In this document: one piece after another, positions 18,416 through 29,243 of the stretch
How the letters are laid out: every line of letters starts with the position of its first letter
How positions within the stretch are numbered: the stretch's first letter is position 1
From: Pseudomonas mohnii
Lineage (GTDB): Bacteria > Pseudomonadota > Gammaproteobacteria > Pseudomonadales > Pseudomonadaceae
Length of the DNA: 64,000 nt
NCBI RefSeq assembly: GCF_900105115.1
Contig: NZ_FNRV01000001.1
Coordinates: 3,023,501 to 3,087,500 of the forward strand
Direction: 5' to 3'
Notes under the pieces: generated by a model
Databases searched by the model: none
Told to the model about the DNA's origin: nothing
Seen by the model: only the letters and a program-made list of their open reading frames with translations
Translations under genes and position numbers: made by a program

Positions 18416-18898
18416 ATGAAGTTCTCCTCGATTCTCTTGTTGTCCCTTGGCCTGGTCAGTGGCTTCGCCTCCGCTGGCGGCACCACCGAAGCAGGTGTGG
18501 GCGGCGCATTGGGCGGGGTTCTGGGCTCAGTCGTCGGTCAGTCGTTAGGCGGCAATACGGGTTCCACCATTGGCGCGGCCCTGGGTGGCGCGGGTGGTAG
18601 CGCAGTCGGCGCAAACAAACACAGCCGCGGTGAAGCCGCCATTGGTGGTGCGCTGGGCGCAGCAGGCGGTAACGTGGTCGGCCGCAGCATGGGCGGCACC
18701 ACCGGCAGCCTGATCGGCTCCGCAGCAGGCGGCGGCGCGGGTGGCGCGCTGGGTAACTACATGGGCAACAAGAGCAACGAGGAAGACGATCGTCGCTCCT
18801 ATCGTGGCCATGATGATCGTCGTTACTACCGTGACGGCCACCCTGGTCGCGGCCATGCCTACGGTCATCGCAAGCACCACAGGTACTATCGCGACTGA
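18416..18898 (+). CDS. Glycine-zipper envelope protein with basic/tyrosine-rich tail
   Basis: The 160-residue product has a signal peptide (MKFSSILLLSLGLVSGFASA) followed by about 95 residues made almost only of Gly, Ala, Ser, Val, Leu and Asn with repeated GGALGG, GSxxGxxxGG patterns. This is the glycine-zipper type that makes tightly packed transmembrane helices in outer-membrane lipoproteins and similar proteins. The last 40 residues (RRSYRGHDDRRYYRDGHPGRGHAYGHRKHHRYYRD) are rich in Arg, His and Tyr and probably face the periplasm or cell wall. No lipobox Cys is present. GAGG precedes the ATG; a strong terminator follows. Function unknown. Confidence 0.85.
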   Translation: MKFSSILLLSLGLVSGFASAGGTTEAGVGGALGGVLGSVVGQSLGGNTGSTIGAALGGAGGSAVGANKHSRGEAAIGGALGAAGGNVVGRSMGGTTGSLIGSAAGGGAGGALGNYMGNKSNEEDDRRSYRGHDDRRYYRDGHPGRGHAYGHRKHHRYYRD

Positions 18899-18928
18899 GG
18901 CCTGGATCGCCTCGTCAGCCGGTACTTC

Positions 18929-18961
18929 AAAAAATCGCAGCCCACGGGCTGCGATTTTTTT
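18929..18961 (+). terminator. Rho-independent terminator
   Basis: The stem AAATCGCAGCCC / GGGCTGCGATTT is followed by T residues. The A-run on the other side means it can also serve the convergent thioesterase gene. Confidence 0.85.
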
Positions 18962-18967
18962 GCCCGT

Positions 18968-19387
18968 CTAAACCACCAGGCGCTCCAGCGCTGCGCGCAA
19001 CTGCCCGGGAATCGCCACCGGCTGATTTGACGCACGATCCACAAACACGTGCACGAAGCGCCCCGCCGCACAGGCTTCATCCTCCCCGGCCTTGAACACT
19101 GCCAACTCATACTGCACCGAACTGTTGCCCAACTTGCCTACCCGCAAACCGATCTCGATGCGGTCCGGGAAAGCGACGGAAGCAAAGTAATCACAGGCCG
19201 AACTCACCACGAAGCCCACCACCTCGCCATCGTGGATGTCCAGCCCCCCGACCTCAATCAGGTAGGTGTTCACCGCCGTATCGAAGAAGCTGTAGTAGGT
19301 CACGTTGTTCACGTGCCCGTAGGCATCGTTGTCGTGCCAGCGCGTGGTGATGGGTTGGAAATGCGGGTAATCGGAGCGTTGAGGCAT
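18968..19387 (-). CDS. 4-hydroxybenzoyl-CoA thioesterase-type acyl-CoA thioesterase (FadM/YbgC-like)
   Basis: The 139-residue hot-dog protein carries the family signature [29 protein letters not shown], in which the Asp of [11 protein letters not shown] is the catalytic residue. It hydrolyses acyl-CoA thioesters in the cytosol; the chain length preferred cannot be read. It is separated by 48 bases from the helicase gene to its right, which is on the same strand, so they may share a transcript. Confidence 0.9.
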   Translation of the reverse strand: MPQRSDYPHFQPITTRWHDNDAYGHVNNVTYYSFFDTAVNTYLIEVGGLDIHDGEVVGFVVSSACDYFASVAFPDRIEIGLRVGKLGNSSVQYELAVFKAGEDEACAAGRFVHVFVDRASNQPVAIPGQLRAALERLVV

Positions 19388-19435
19388 CAGCGTGGGTTCC
19401 TGGAGTCGGGCTGCCAGTCTACGTCGAAAACCGTG

Positions 19436-21394
19436 TCACGAAGCATCGTCGGGGGACACCGCGCTTGCCAGGTGCTGTTCAGCCCACCCACGTACCTCGG
19501 CGTATGGATAATCCTCAAGCACCGCAAACCCCGAGATCGCCCGCGCCTTGAGTTTGGTGAACAGCGGCACGCTGATCCCGCACAGAAACCGCGTCACCCG
19601 CTCCGCCGATGGCACGCCGCCCGTGTGCTGTTGATGCCTGTGGATAAAGTCCCCACACAAGGCCTCGAAGTTTTTATCCACAAGCGCCGGCAATGGCGGT
19701 GGCTCCGGCAATCGCGCCACCTGCCCGTGACACACCGAGCAATGTCCGCATTGCGTGGGGGCGTTGGTGTCGCCGAAATACTCGGCCAGGCGATAGCCCA
19801 GGCAATGCTCGGTAGCGAACAGGTCCAGCATGGCGTGAATCCGCGCGATTTCGGTTTGTTCATGCCGGGTGAAATACCCGTGCAGCTCTTCACTCAACGC
19901 GACGCTATCGAAACCGGTTTGCAGCAGGCTGTAGACCTCGGTCATCTGCTTGCTTTCCAGCTCGACCCAACCCTTCTCCTGGAAGTAATCGAGCGCCTTG
20001 ACCACACGGCTGCGCTCGGCCTGATGCTGCTGATACAGCGCCTCGAAATTCACCGTGGCCCAGGTCCGTGCGCGGCTGGAGGTCTGGATGATCGCTTCGA
20101 CGAAATCCCTGCGCTCGCCCTCGAAACGCGTCAGCAACGCCTCGGGCTCCAGCAAATACTTGAATCGGTATTCAGCGTAGTAGGCGTAACGCGGGGCGAT
20201 CAGGCCACGCAGTTCCAGTTGCACCAGCAAGGTCTTGAGTGGCAGTTGGCGAATGTTGCTCTGATCCGCCAAAGGCCCCAGCAAAAACTCCCATTGCCCC
20301 TCGGGCGCGGCGGCCTGCATTTCGTCGAGCACGCGGCGGATGCCGTCCAGCTCCGGGGTGTCGCCATAGACGAAGTTTTCCAGCACGTTAAGGCTGTCGC
20401 GGTTGGCCAGGACCAGACAGTCGGATGGCTGTCCGTCACGCCCGGCACGGCCGATTTCCTGGCTGTAGTTTTCGATGGATTTGGGCAGATCGAAATGCAC
20501 CACGTTGCGGATGTCACTCTTGTCGATGCCCATGCCGAACGCGATGGTGGCGACGATGCAATTGGACTGCCCGCCCATGAAGCGCTTCTGGATCGCTTCG
20601 CGTTGTTCATGGGGCAACCCGGCGTGATAGGCCTCGGCCTGAATGCCGTTGCGGCTCAGGTGCTCGGCGATCTGTTCGGCGGTTTTCTGCAGGGTAACGT
20701 AGACGATGCTCGGCTGGTCGGGACGCTGGTTCATCCACTCGACAAGACGTCGGCGCTTGTCCTGCCCGCGCACCGGTTCCACCAGCAGATTGAGGTTCGG
20801 CCGATAGAAACCGGTGGTCACCACGTCGTCGGGGGCGATGGCGAATTTGGCCTGCATGTCGGCGATCACCTTGGGCGTCGCTGTCGCCGTCAGTAGCAAT
20901 ACCTGAGGAATGTTGAACTGGCGCTGATAGTCGGGAAGCTTGAGGTAGTCGGGGCGGAAGTTGTGGCCCCACTCCGAGATGCAATGCGCCTCGTCCACCA
21001 CCAGCAGCGAGATCGGCACCTGCTGCAAGAAGTTGCGAAAGCGCTCGTTTTTCAGGCGCTCCACCGAGATCATCAAAATCTTTAATTCGCCGGACTTGGC
21101 GCGGGCCATGACATCGCTGGCGTCATCGCGGCTCTGGGCCGAATCGATACTGCCCGCGGCAATGCCGTGGCGCTGCAGGAACGCCAGTTGATCCTGCATC
21201 AACGCCAGTAACGGCGAGACCACCAGCGTCAGGTGTGGCAGCAAGACGGCCGAAAGCTGATAGCACAGGGACTTGCCAGAGCCCGTGGGGAAAATCGCCG
21301 CCGCCGAGCGCCCCGCCAGCACCGCGCTGACCGCCGCCTCCTGGCCGGGCCGAAACTGTGGATAACCGAAAACCTGTTCCAGGGTGTTGTGCAT
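19436..21394 (-). CDS. RecQ-family ATP-dependent DNA helicase
   Basis: The 652-residue protein is a 3'-5' superfamily 2 helicase. Motif 0 (YPQFRPGQEAAV), Walker A (PTGSGKS, Lys41), the DEAH box at 134-137 within VVDEAHCISEWGHNFRPDY, and the QEIGRAGRDG motif VI are all present. A Cys cluster (EHC..., QCGHCSVC) that should bind zinc lies near residues 535-554, much further along than in classical RecQ, and no HRDC domain follows. This is therefore a RecQ relative with a different C-terminal half, not the standard repair RecQ. Start ATG at 21394 gives the normal N-terminus. Confidence 0.9.
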   Translation of the reverse strand: MHNTLEQVFGYPQFRPGQEAAVSAVLAGRSAAAIFPTGSGKSLCYQLSAVLLPHLTLVVSPLLALMQDQLAFLQRHGIAAGSIDSAQSRDDASDVMARAKSGELKILMISVERLKNERFRNFLQQVPISLLVVDEAHCISEWGHNFRPDYLKLPDYQRQFNIPQVLLLTATATPKVIADMQAKFAIAPDDVVTTGFYRPNLNLLVEPVRGQDKRRRLVEWMNQRPDQPSIVYVTLQKTAEQIAEHLSRNGIQAEAYHAGLPHEQREAIQKRFMGGQSNCIVATIAFGMGIDKSDIRNVVHFDLPKSIENYSQEIGRAGRDGQPSDCLVLANRDSLNVLENFVYGDTPELDGIRRVLDEMQAAAPEGQWEFLLGPLADQSNIRQLPLKTLLVQLELRGLIAPRYAYYAEYRFKYLLEPEALLTRFEGERRDFVEAIIQTSSRARTWATVNFEALYQQHQAERSRVVKALDYFQEKGWVELESKQMTEVYSLLQTGFDSVALSEELHGYFTRHEQTEIARIHAMLDLFATEHCLGYRLAEYFGDTNAPTQCGHCSVCHGQVARLPEPPPLPALVDKNFEALCGDFIHRHQQHTGGVPSAERVTRFLCGISVPLFTKLKARAISGFAVLEDYPYAEVRGWAEQHLASAVSPDDAS

Positions 21395-21546
21395 AAGCTG
21401 TCACTCCGTTGACCGCTGCGAAGTGCAAAGCCTAGTCGGCGATGGCAGCGAGTCGAGAAAAGGTCGGGGGGCAAAACGATTCGGGATGATACAGCGGATG
21501 GTTCGGCAGAATCGCAAGGCTTATGGAATGGAGCGACTGTCAGGGC

Positions 21547-21645
21547 GCCATCGCGAGCAAGCTCGCTCCCACAAGGATCCCCGCCGTTCACAAAATTGAG
21601 GACGATGCTAAACCTGTGGGAGCGGGCTTGCCCGCGAAGAGGCGG
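21547..21645. repeat. REP doublet
   Basis: The arms CCATCGCGAGCAAGCTCGCT and GTGGGAGCGGGCTTGCCCGC are similar but not identical; the stems belong to two slightly different REP variants. It lies upstream of the helicase gene. Confidence 0.75.
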
Positions 21646-21939
21646 CCCATTCACTACAAAACTCGAAACACCCTACCGTTTCTGAAGCACCCTTTACCGA
21701 GCATTTCGACGCGTCGACTGATAAAGCCGTAGGTATTTTTACCACTGCCAGTTTCAGGGTAAAAAACCGCCATCAACTCGTAGGCTTCTTCCTCAAAAGC
21801 CAGTAAAGACCCTACAAAACCTGTCCATCTCAGCCGTCTTGTGGCACCGCCTCACGCCCTTCTATAGTTTGCGGCGCGGCTGAAAACAGTGTCTCGGCCT
21901 GCCGGGCACACTTGCCGACTTCGTACAGGACTGACCTTG
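21646..21939. other. Intergenic region upstream of small hypothetical gene
   Basis: Together with the REP this is a 545-base gap. It is more AT-rich than its surroundings at 21650-21800. A TATAGT box at about 21862-21867 could be the -10 element of the gene starting at 21940. No open frame with coding character is seen. Confidence 0.4.
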
Positions 21940-22236
21940 ATGAACAACCCCGAATCACTCAACGACCGCTATCGCCCGCTCAAAACCCGCTACAGCGATA
22001 CTCCGGTACTGGTGATCGACACCGAAGCCGATCCGGTCGAGATCCTCGACGCCGCCCACCAACGCATCCGCGCCGCCAGCAACCTGTTGGAAACCCTGTA
22101 CTGCCTGTGCTTCAAAGAGGCCGACACCAGCGACATCCCCAATATCGTCAGCGCGCTGTACCTGCTGACCCAGGACGGCAACGACCTGCTCGACATCGCC
22201 CGGCAACGCCTGCTCAACTGGAAAGCGCCAGCCTAA
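21940..22236 (+). CDS. Small hypothetical protein (98 aa)
   Basis: I cannot name a family with certainty. The product (MNNPESLNDRYRPLKTRYSDTPVLVIDTEADPVEILDAAHQRIRAASNLLETLYCL...) is acidic and helical, without signal peptide or membrane segment. Its plan, a short disordered N-terminus followed by an AHQRI-type helix and a C-terminal helix, recalls the small DUF3077/DUF6124 proteins that pseudomonads carry in many copies, one of which may be the gene at 57654. The ATG at 21940 is chosen because the sequence before it reads as leader; CTTG replaces a clear Shine-Dalgarno sequence. Confidence 0.65.
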   Translation: MNNPESLNDRYRPLKTRYSDTPVLVIDTEADPVEILDAAHQRIRAASNLLETLYCLCFKEADTSDIPNIVSALYLLTQDGNDLLDIARQRLLNWKAPA

Positions 22237-22364
22237 AGTCGAGTGAACAGATCGTTCCCACTTTCTACGTGAGAACAATCAAACAACCGGCACAATTGAA
22301 TAGATGAAAGTCCATTGAGTCTGATCGGCGTTGCCCTAAAGTCAACCAGTGGCGCACATCAACA

Positions 22365-22724
22365 ATGATTTTCATTGGGACTCCAAACTTCACTCGTCGA
22401 GCCAAAGAGTTACTGGATGACGATGCCTATATCGCGTTGCAGAAGCTGCGGGTGTTGAACCCTTCGGCTGGCGACGTTATTGAAGGAACAGGAGGGATCC
22501 GCAAAGGGACACGGAAAACGAGGTGGAGCTCGAGTGATTTATTACCATTTTGTCTCGGCGACGCCTATCGCTGCTTTCAACCGCAAGGGTTTGATGTCTT
22601 CTTCAAGCGCAGGGCGAAGGGGCGTGGCGACAAAGTCCCACTGACTATCGGAATGCTTTACCAAGCGATCAAGGCCCAGCGGTGGGATACACCAGAATTG
22701 GAGGGCATAGGGCCAAACGCATAA
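22365..22724 (+). pseudogene. Decayed RelE/HigB-like toxin gene
   Basis: The start MIFIGTPNFTRRAKELLDDDAYIALQ...NPSAGDVIEGTGGIRK is that of HigB/RelE-type mRNA-interferase toxins. In these proteins GTGGIRK is normally followed by a basic strand and then GHGKRGGARVIYYHFVSA. Here that second block is present but in the +1 frame from 22507, directly after GGIRK, so a short stretch (about 17 bases by comparison with the family plan) appears deleted and the frame is lost. The remaining frame runs on to 22724 through unrelated residues. No antitoxin gene follows. The gene is therefore almost certainly non-functional. Confidence 0.8.
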
Positions 22725-22804
22725 GTGCCATTATTCTGGTCGTTGAGCGCCCATTTGGCTTGAATAATGGCAGTTACGTTTTCTGCCGGCCTGAATCACG
22801 CCCA

Positions 22805-22833
22805 TAAAAAAACCGCCCCGAAAGGCGGTTTTC
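22805..22833 (-). terminator. Rho-independent terminator of pckA
   Basis: On the minus strand the stem AACCGCCTTTC / AAGGCGGTT-type hairpin is followed by a T-run, 21 bases after the pckA stop. Confidence 0.85.
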
Positions 22834-22853
22834 TCATGGCATCAAACCAACGC

Positions 22854-24455
<1,602 letters not shown>

Positions 24456-24574
24456 CTACTACCGCGAAAAAAGTGGGCCGGATTATGCCAGAAAAGCCCA
24501 AAAATAGTAGGGCCCTCCCGTCGTAACGGCGTTATTCCGGCACAAACCAGTGAATTTACCTGCGCTGAACCGTT

Positions 24575-25477
24575 TTAGTGACGGGTATCTGACGGCGTCT
24601 CGACGCCCGCTCCAGCAAACAATTGAGTGACATCGGCGGCATCAAACAGGTACTGCTGGTTGCAGAACTGGCAGTCGATCTCGATTTTTCCACCGTGTTC
24701 AATCACCAGGTTCTGCGCGTCTTCCATACCCAGACTGACCAGGGCATTGGCCGAACGTTCGCGCGAACAGCTGCAACGGAAGCGCAGTCTCTGCACATCG
24801 AACAGACGCACCTGCTCTTCATGGTAGAGGCGATGCAGCACGGTTTCGTTGTCCAGACTCAGCAGTTCATCGGCGGTCAGGGTGGTGGCCAGCGCGGTGA
24901 GGTGCTGCCAGCTGGCGGCGCGTTCTTCTTCGTCCTTCAAACGGTCGGCGGGCAGTTGTTGCAGCAACAGGCCACGCGCGTGGCGGCCATCGGCGCATAG
25001 CTTGATGCGGGTGCCAATCTGCTGCGACATGACGAAGTAGTTGGTGAAGCAGTCGGACAACGTTTCGCCATCCAGATCGACGACGCCCTGATAGCGCTGG
25101 CCCTGGTTAGGGTCAATGGTCAGGGTCAGCGAGCCGTCCGGCATCAAGTCGGCCAAGGTAGCGTCGGGGGCAATCCGGTCCGCCTCGTAACGTGCCAGGC
25201 CACGAATGTCGCGCTCACTGGAGCACTCGATCATCAGCAGCGGGATCGGACCTTCGGAACGGGCTTGAAGGATCAGCAACCCATCGAACTTCAATGTGCC
25301 GACCAGCAACGCCGCAGCCGCCATCAGCTCGCCGAGCAGTTGCGCGACCGGCTCCGGATAGGCGTGTTTGGCCAAGACTTCAGCGTAGCTGAGCTCTAGC
25401 GAAACCATCTCGCCACGGGTGTCGCTGTCATCGAAGATGAAGCGTTGGGTGAAGTCGTTATCCGGTAAGTCGGTCAT
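24575..25477 (-). CDS. hslO: Redox-regulated chaperone Hsp33
   Basis: The 300-residue holdase chaperone is switched on by oxidation. Its zinc-binding redox switch is complete: Cys235-Ser-Cys237 in FRCSCSRE and Cys269-x-x-Cys272 in [10 protein letters not shown]. The N-terminal domain ([26 protein letters not shown]) is typical. It lies between pckA and hslR on the same strand; the hslR-hslO-pckA order is common in gammaproteobacteria. A 210-base gap to hslR suggests its own promoter. Confidence 0.96.
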   Translation of the reverse strand: MTDLPDNDFTQRFIFDDSDTRGEMVSLELSYAEVLAKHAYPEPVAQLLGELMAAAALLVGTLKFDGLLILQARSEGPIPLLMIECSSERDIRGLARYEADRIAPDATLADLMPDGSLTLTIDPNQGQRYQGVVDLDGETLSDCFTNYFVMSQQIGTRIKLCADGRHARGLLLQQLPADRLKDEEERAASWQHLTALATTLTADELLSLDNETVLHRLYHEEQVRLFDVQRLRFRCSCSRERSANALVSLGMEDAQNLVIEHGGKIEIDCQFCNQQYLFDAADVTQLFAGAGVETPSDTRH

Positions 25478-25687
25478 AAGTCTGGTATCTGAAGTGGTGA
25501 CAAAAAGGGTGACAGAGTTCGAGGTTACGCCTTGGCTATAGCGTATTGCAGCCTGGTATTGGGTTAGAGGGCGCTGTGCGCTTTACGACCAATGGCTCAT
25601 GTACGGTAGGCCAATTACCTCATATGGCTACACGCAGGCGCAAATACAAGTCTTGGCCTGATTGATGTGATCGGTGGCTTCGGTCAA

Positions 25688-26092
25688 TCAATCGTTGCTG
25701 CTGCCACGAAACTTGAACAGATCACGCCGTTGTTTCTTGCTCGGCTTGCCATCAGTACTCACCCCCAAAGCCCCCGCCTTGCGCTGCGCCGCCGCGTTTT
25801 CGCGCTTGGCGATACTGGCCTCGGTTTCGGCGTACAGCGTTTGTGCCTCCGGCGCGCCACGGCGCACGATCGACAGCGCCTGGACCACCACGGTGCGCTC
25901 CTCGAAACCGGTACGAATCACAAATTCATCGCCAATGCGCGGTTCCTTGCCCGGTTTGCAACGCTCACCCCGGCAATGCACCTTGCCGCTTTCAATCGCT
26001 GCCTTGGCCAAGGCACGCGTCTTGTAAAAACGCGCGGCCCATAACCATTTATCGAGGCGGACTTTGTCGTCCTCTTCGTTTTTTTGTGCCAT
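25688..26092 (-). CDS. hslR: Heat-shock protein 15, S4-type RNA-binding protein
   Basis: The 134-residue protein binds free 50S ribosomal subunits that carry a stalled nascent chain. The S4 domain is at the N-terminus (VRLDKWLWAARFYKTRALAKAAIESGKVHCRGERCKPG), followed by a basic tail with many Lys and Arg. Length equals E. coli Hsp15. It is divergent from the rim operon. Confidence 0.94.
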   Translation of the reverse strand: MAQKNEEDDKVRLDKWLWAARFYKTRALAKAAIESGKVHCRGERCKPGKEPRIGDEFVIRTGFEERTVVVQALSIVRRGAPEAQTLYAETEASIAKRENAAAQRKAGALGVSTDGKPSKKQRRDLFKFRGSSND

Positions 26093-26171
26093 GGGATTTC
26101 CTCATACTGAAATATTGGTGAACTGTACTACCGTTTCTGTCGTACCAAGAATTACCTCGTCTCGGATTACA

Positions 26172-26321
26172 ATGCAGGCATTCCAGAACCTCCCTGAAGG
26201 GCTGGAAATCCGGGCCGTAGATATCTGTCGCCTTTTAATCATTATTCTGCGTGAATACCGCGAATCGGGCCGCGTGCGGCCCAGCGGTTACTACCGGTTG
26301 AGCACCTTTGAAGACATTTGA
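26172..26321 (+). CDS. rimA: Small protein at the head of the rim operon, candidate RimA
   Basis: An ATG at 26172 opens a 49-residue frame (MQAFQNLPEGLEIRAVDICR, a short hydrophobic LLIIILREYRE helix, then [18 protein letters not shown]). It overlaps the TTG start of rimB by 14 bases, a sign of translational coupling. In P. fluorescens the RimK operon is described as rimABK, with RimA a small protein that affects RimK activity; I assign the name from that knowledge, the position and the size. The frame is open further upstream, but this ATG is the first with a sensible context. Confidence 0.65.
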   Translation: MQAFQNLPEGLEIRAVDICRLLIIILREYRESGRVRPSGYYRLSTFEDI

Positions 26322-26787
26322 CCATTTGACCGTCGTCGGTCTGCGCGAGTGGGTGGCGCTCCCGGATTTGGGAGTCGCGGGCCTTCGGGCAAAAATCGAC
26401 ACCGGCGCCAGCACCTCCAGCCTGCATGCCACCGACATCGAGACCTTCGAGCGCGACGGTGAGCAGTGGGTGCGCTTCACGGCGCACCTGGGCACGGTGG
26501 TGCAATTGCGTCACCGTCGTTGCGAAGCGCCGCTGGTGACGATGAAAACCATTAAAAGCTCTAACGGTCACGCGCAGGTGCGATACGTGATCAGCACCAC
26601 CCTGGCGCTCGGTGATCGGGTCTGGCGAGTCCAGTTCACGCTCGCTTGTCGCAAATCCATGCGTTATCGCCTGTTACTCGGTTCCAAAGCCCTGATCGAT
26701 GGCCAGTTGGTGGTCAATCCGGGCATTAAATATGTACAAGACAAGCCGGTGTTCCCGGTATCTACCTCCTCCACAGGTGTTGCATGA
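26308..26787 (+). CDS. rimB: RimB, retropepsin-like ATP-dependent zinc protease family
   Basis: The 159-residue protein belongs to the RimB/YPTB-type aspartic protease-like family. The active-site motif [14 protein letters not shown] (Asp31) is the retropepsin D-T-G-A. In P. fluorescens RimB is reported to act on the poly-glutamate tails that RimK adds to ribosomal protein S6. The start is a TTG at 26308 inside rimA; no ATG is available in the right place, and the [17 protein letters not shown]-terminus fits homologues. It overlaps rimK by 4 bases (ATGA). Confidence 0.88.
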   Translation: MKTFDHLTVVGLREWVALPDLGVAGLRAKIDTGASTSSLHATDIETFERDGEQWVRFTAHLGTVVQLRHRRCEAPLVTMKTIKSSNGHAQVRYVISTTLALGDRVWRVQFTLACRKSMRYRLLLGSKALIDGQLVVNPGIKYVQDKPVFPVSTSSTGVA

Positions 26788-27689
26788 AGATCGCTGTGCT
26801 GTCGCGGAACCCGCGTCTGTATTCCACCCGCCGCCTGGTCGAAGCCGGTACCGAACGCGGCCATGAAATGGTGGTAGTCGACACCCTGCGCGCCTACATG
26901 AACATTGCCAGCCACAAACCGCAGATCCACTACCGCGGCAAACCGCTGGAAGGTTTCGATGCCGTGATCCCTCGCATTGGTGCGTCGGTCACGTTTTATG
27001 GTTGCGCAGTGTTGCGCCAGTTCGAAATGATGGGGGTTTTTCCGCTTAACGAATCGGTGGCCATCGCCCGCTCGCGGGACAAACTGCGTTCTCTGCAATT
27101 GCTGTCGCGCCGGGGCATCGGTTTGCCGGTGACCGGGTTTGCCCACTCGCCGGACGATATTCCCGACCTGATCGCGATGGTCAACGGCGCGCCGCTGGTG
27201 ATCAAGGTACTGGAAGGTACCCAGGGCATCGGCGTGGTGCTGTGCGAAACCGCCACGGCGGCAGAATCAGTGATCGAGGCGTTCATGGGCCTCAAGCAAA
27301 ACATCATGGTTCAGGAGTACATCAAGGAGGCCGGCGGCGCCGACATTCGCTGCTTCGTGGTGGGCGACAAGGTGATTGCCGCCATGAAGCGCCAGGCCAA
27401 GCCGGGTGAGTTTCGCTCCAACCTGCATCGCGGCGGCAGCGCCAGCCTCATCAAGATCACCCCGGAGGAGCGCATGACGGCGTTACGGGCGGCTAAGGTC
27501 ATGGGACTGGCGGTGGCGGGTGTGGATATCCTGCGCTCCAATCACGGGCCGCTGGTGATGGAAGTGAACTCATCGCCGGGCCTGGAAGGGATCGAGACCA
27601 CCACCGGCAAGAACGTGGCGGGGATCATCATTGAGCATCTGGAGAAGAATGGCGGGCCGAATATGACGCGGACCAAAGGGAAAGGCTGA
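26784..27689 (+). CDS. rimK: RpsF alpha-L-glutamate ligase RimK
   Basis: The 301-residue ATP-grasp ligase adds glutamate residues to the C-terminus of ribosomal protein S6 and so remodels translation in Pseudomonas. Seen are the N-terminal [22 protein letters not shown], the ATP-grasp core ([38 protein letters not shown]) and the metal-binding end ([14 protein letters not shown]). Its ATG lies in the rimB stop codon, making rimABK one coupled operon. A REP doublet follows. Confidence 0.96.
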   Translation: MKIAVLSRNPRLYSTRRLVEAGTERGHEMVVVDTLRAYMNIASHKPQIHYRGKPLEGFDAVIPRIGASVTFYGCAVLRQFEMMGVFPLNESVAIARSRDKLRSLQLLSRRGIGLPVTGFAHSPDDIPDLIAMVNGAPLVIKVLEGTQGIGVVLCETATAAESVIEAFMGLKQNIMVQEYIKEAGGADIRCFVVGDKVIAAMKRQAKPGEFRSNLHRGGSASLIKITPEERMTALRAAKVMGLAVAGVDILRSNHGPLVMEVNSSPGLEGIETTTGKNVAGIIIEHLEKNGGPNMTRTKGKG

Positions 27690-27717
27690 TCTTAGAGGCT
27701 TGTGGCGGCTGGCAGGC

Positions 27718-27789
27718 CGCCTTCGCGAGCAGGCTCGCTCCCACAGCGGAATGCATTCCAATGTGGGAGCGAGCCTCGCGATGGGGCCA
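27718..27789. repeat. REP doublet
   Basis: Arms CTTCGCGAGCAGGCTCGCTC and GTGGGAGCGAGCCTCGCGAT lie between the convergent rimK and envZ genes. The second arm lacks a few bases of the loop, so it is a slightly worn copy. Confidence 0.8.
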
Positions 27790-27814
27790 TCAGCCCCACC
27801 GAAGAAGTCAGCGC

Positions 27815-29128
27815 TTAAACCGCATCCCGCGGCAGCATCAACCCCAGCGGCAAGCGCACCCGCGCTTCCAGCCCTCCGCCGGAACGGTTGCGCAGTTCAA
27901 CATTGCCACCATGCATCGAAGCAATCCGCTTCACGATCGCCAACCCCAAACCGGTGCCCTTCCCGCCCCGTGCACGGTCGCCACGGGTGAACGGGTTGAA
28001 GATCGCTTCCAGTTCCGCAGGATCGATTCCAGCACCACGATCCATCACGCTCAGCACCACATAAGGCGCGGCGGTGTCCCCGGATACGTATGCCGCCACT
28101 TCCACGCCGCTGCCGGCGTGATGCAGCGCGTTGCCAATCAGGTTATTCAACAGTCGTTTCATCGACACCCGACGCAGCGGGAATGGCTGGATCGGCTCCA
28201 GACGCAAGCGCACTTTTTCCTCGGTCTGGTTGTACGGCGCGGCGACTTCGCGGACCAGGTCACTCAGGTCCACCTCTTCCACCGACTCATCGCGCCCATC
28301 GCGAATGAACGCCAGGAATTGATCGAGAATCGCGTCCATGTCTTCGATGTCGCGAACCATGTCGTCGGTCAGGTCGCTGCGGTCGCCCATCAGCTCCAGG
28401 GACAAGCGTAAACGAGTCAGTGGCGTACGCAGGTCGTGGGACACCCCGGCCAGCATCAGTTCGCGCTCGCGACCGGCCTGCTCGACATCTTCGGCCATCT
28501 GGTTGAAGGCGCGATACACCTCGGTCATTTCACTGGGTGTATCGCTGATCGGCAGACGCACGCTGCGACCCTGGCCGAGTTGGCGTGCGGCATAGACCAG
28601 GCGCTTCAGAGGCTGATTGAGCTGGCTGACAAAAATCCACGCCGCAGCAGTGGACAGCAAGCCAATGGCGAGAAACCAGCCCAGGACGTTCCAGATTTTC
28701 TGGCCGCGCAGCGGATGCGGGTACAGCGGTACTTTCAACCAGCCTTCGCCCAGGCTTGGCGCCCGGACCCACAATGCCGGCGGTGCATGCATGCGCAATC
28801 GCACCTCGGTGTCCGCCCCCAGTTCGGCCTGCATCTGCCGCTGGTAGATCTCGCTGTAGGGCCAATGTTGCTCACCTTCCGGCACGCCGGCACCTACCAC
28901 CCGTATCAGGGGTACGGCATCGGCGATCTTGTCGCGGTTATTTTCATCGGCGGCCCAATAGGCGCGCAGTGTCAGGGCGACACCGTGACTGTACTGACGG
29001 TCCACCAGCACGTCTTCGTTCATCAACAGATAAACCAGGGTCAGCGCTTTGGAAAACAGGACGACGATGAGCACCAGCCAAAGGGTGCGGGAGAAGAAGC
29101 TCTGGGGGAACCAAACCGGGGTTTTCAT
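27815..29128 (-). CDS. envZ: Osmosensor histidine kinase EnvZ
   Basis: The 437-residue inner-membrane kinase has transmembrane segments at about 13-35 and 148-168, a periplasmic loop, a HAMP domain (LNQPLKRLVYAARQLGQG), the phosphoacceptor His231 in LAGVSHDLRTPLTRLRL, and a C-terminal ATPase domain with DRGAGI and GKGTGLGLAIVKRI. It phosphorylates OmpR in response to osmolarity. It is downstream of ompR, but an inverted repeat of 90 bases stands between the two. Confidence 0.95.
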   Translation of the reverse strand: MKTPVWFPQSFFSRTLWLVLIVVLFSKALTLVYLLMNEDVLVDRQYSHGVALTLRAYWAADENNRDKIADAVPLIRVVGAGVPEGEQHWPYSEIYQRQMQAELGADTEVRLRMHAPPALWVRAPSLGEGWLKVPLYPHPLRGQKIWNVLGWFLAIGLLSTAAAWIFVSQLNQPLKRLVYAARQLGQGRSVRLPISDTPSEMTEVYRAFNQMAEDVEQAGRERELMLAGVSHDLRTPLTRLRLSLELMGDRSDLTDDMVRDIEDMDAILDQFLAFIRDGRDESVEEVDLSDLVREVAAPYNQTEEKVRLRLEPIQPFPLRRVSMKRLLNNLIGNALHHAGSGVEVAAYVSGDTAAPYVVLSVMDRGAGIDPAELEAIFNPFTRGDRARGGKGTGLGLAIVKRIASMHGGNVELRNRSGGGLEARVRLPLGLMLPRDAV

Positions 29129-29145
29129 GGATAACCGCTACATAC

Positions 29146-29235
29146 TTGCAGGAGCGAGCCATGCTCGCATATTGCGGATCGCGAGTCTGCGGGCGGGATC
29201 ATCTGATCCGTCGCCCGTACGACCCGCTCCTACAA
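29146..29235. repeat. REP-like inverted repeat between ompR and envZ
   Basis: Outer arms GCAGGAGCGAGCCATGCTCGC and CGACCCGCTCCTACA are imperfectly complementary; further inner complementary blocks (GGGCGGGATCATCTGATCC) give a long hairpin. It fills most of the 115-base gap inside the operon. Confidence 0.6.
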
Positions 29236-29243
29236 ATCACCGA

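Noticed and set aside
19049..20896. 615-codon plus-strand frame opposite the helicase gene
   Set aside because: Antisense shadow of the RecQ-family gene.
22365..22724. Reading the 119-codon frame as an intact hypothetical protein
   Set aside because: Conserved toxin blocks are split between two frames, so the open frame is the result of a frameshift.
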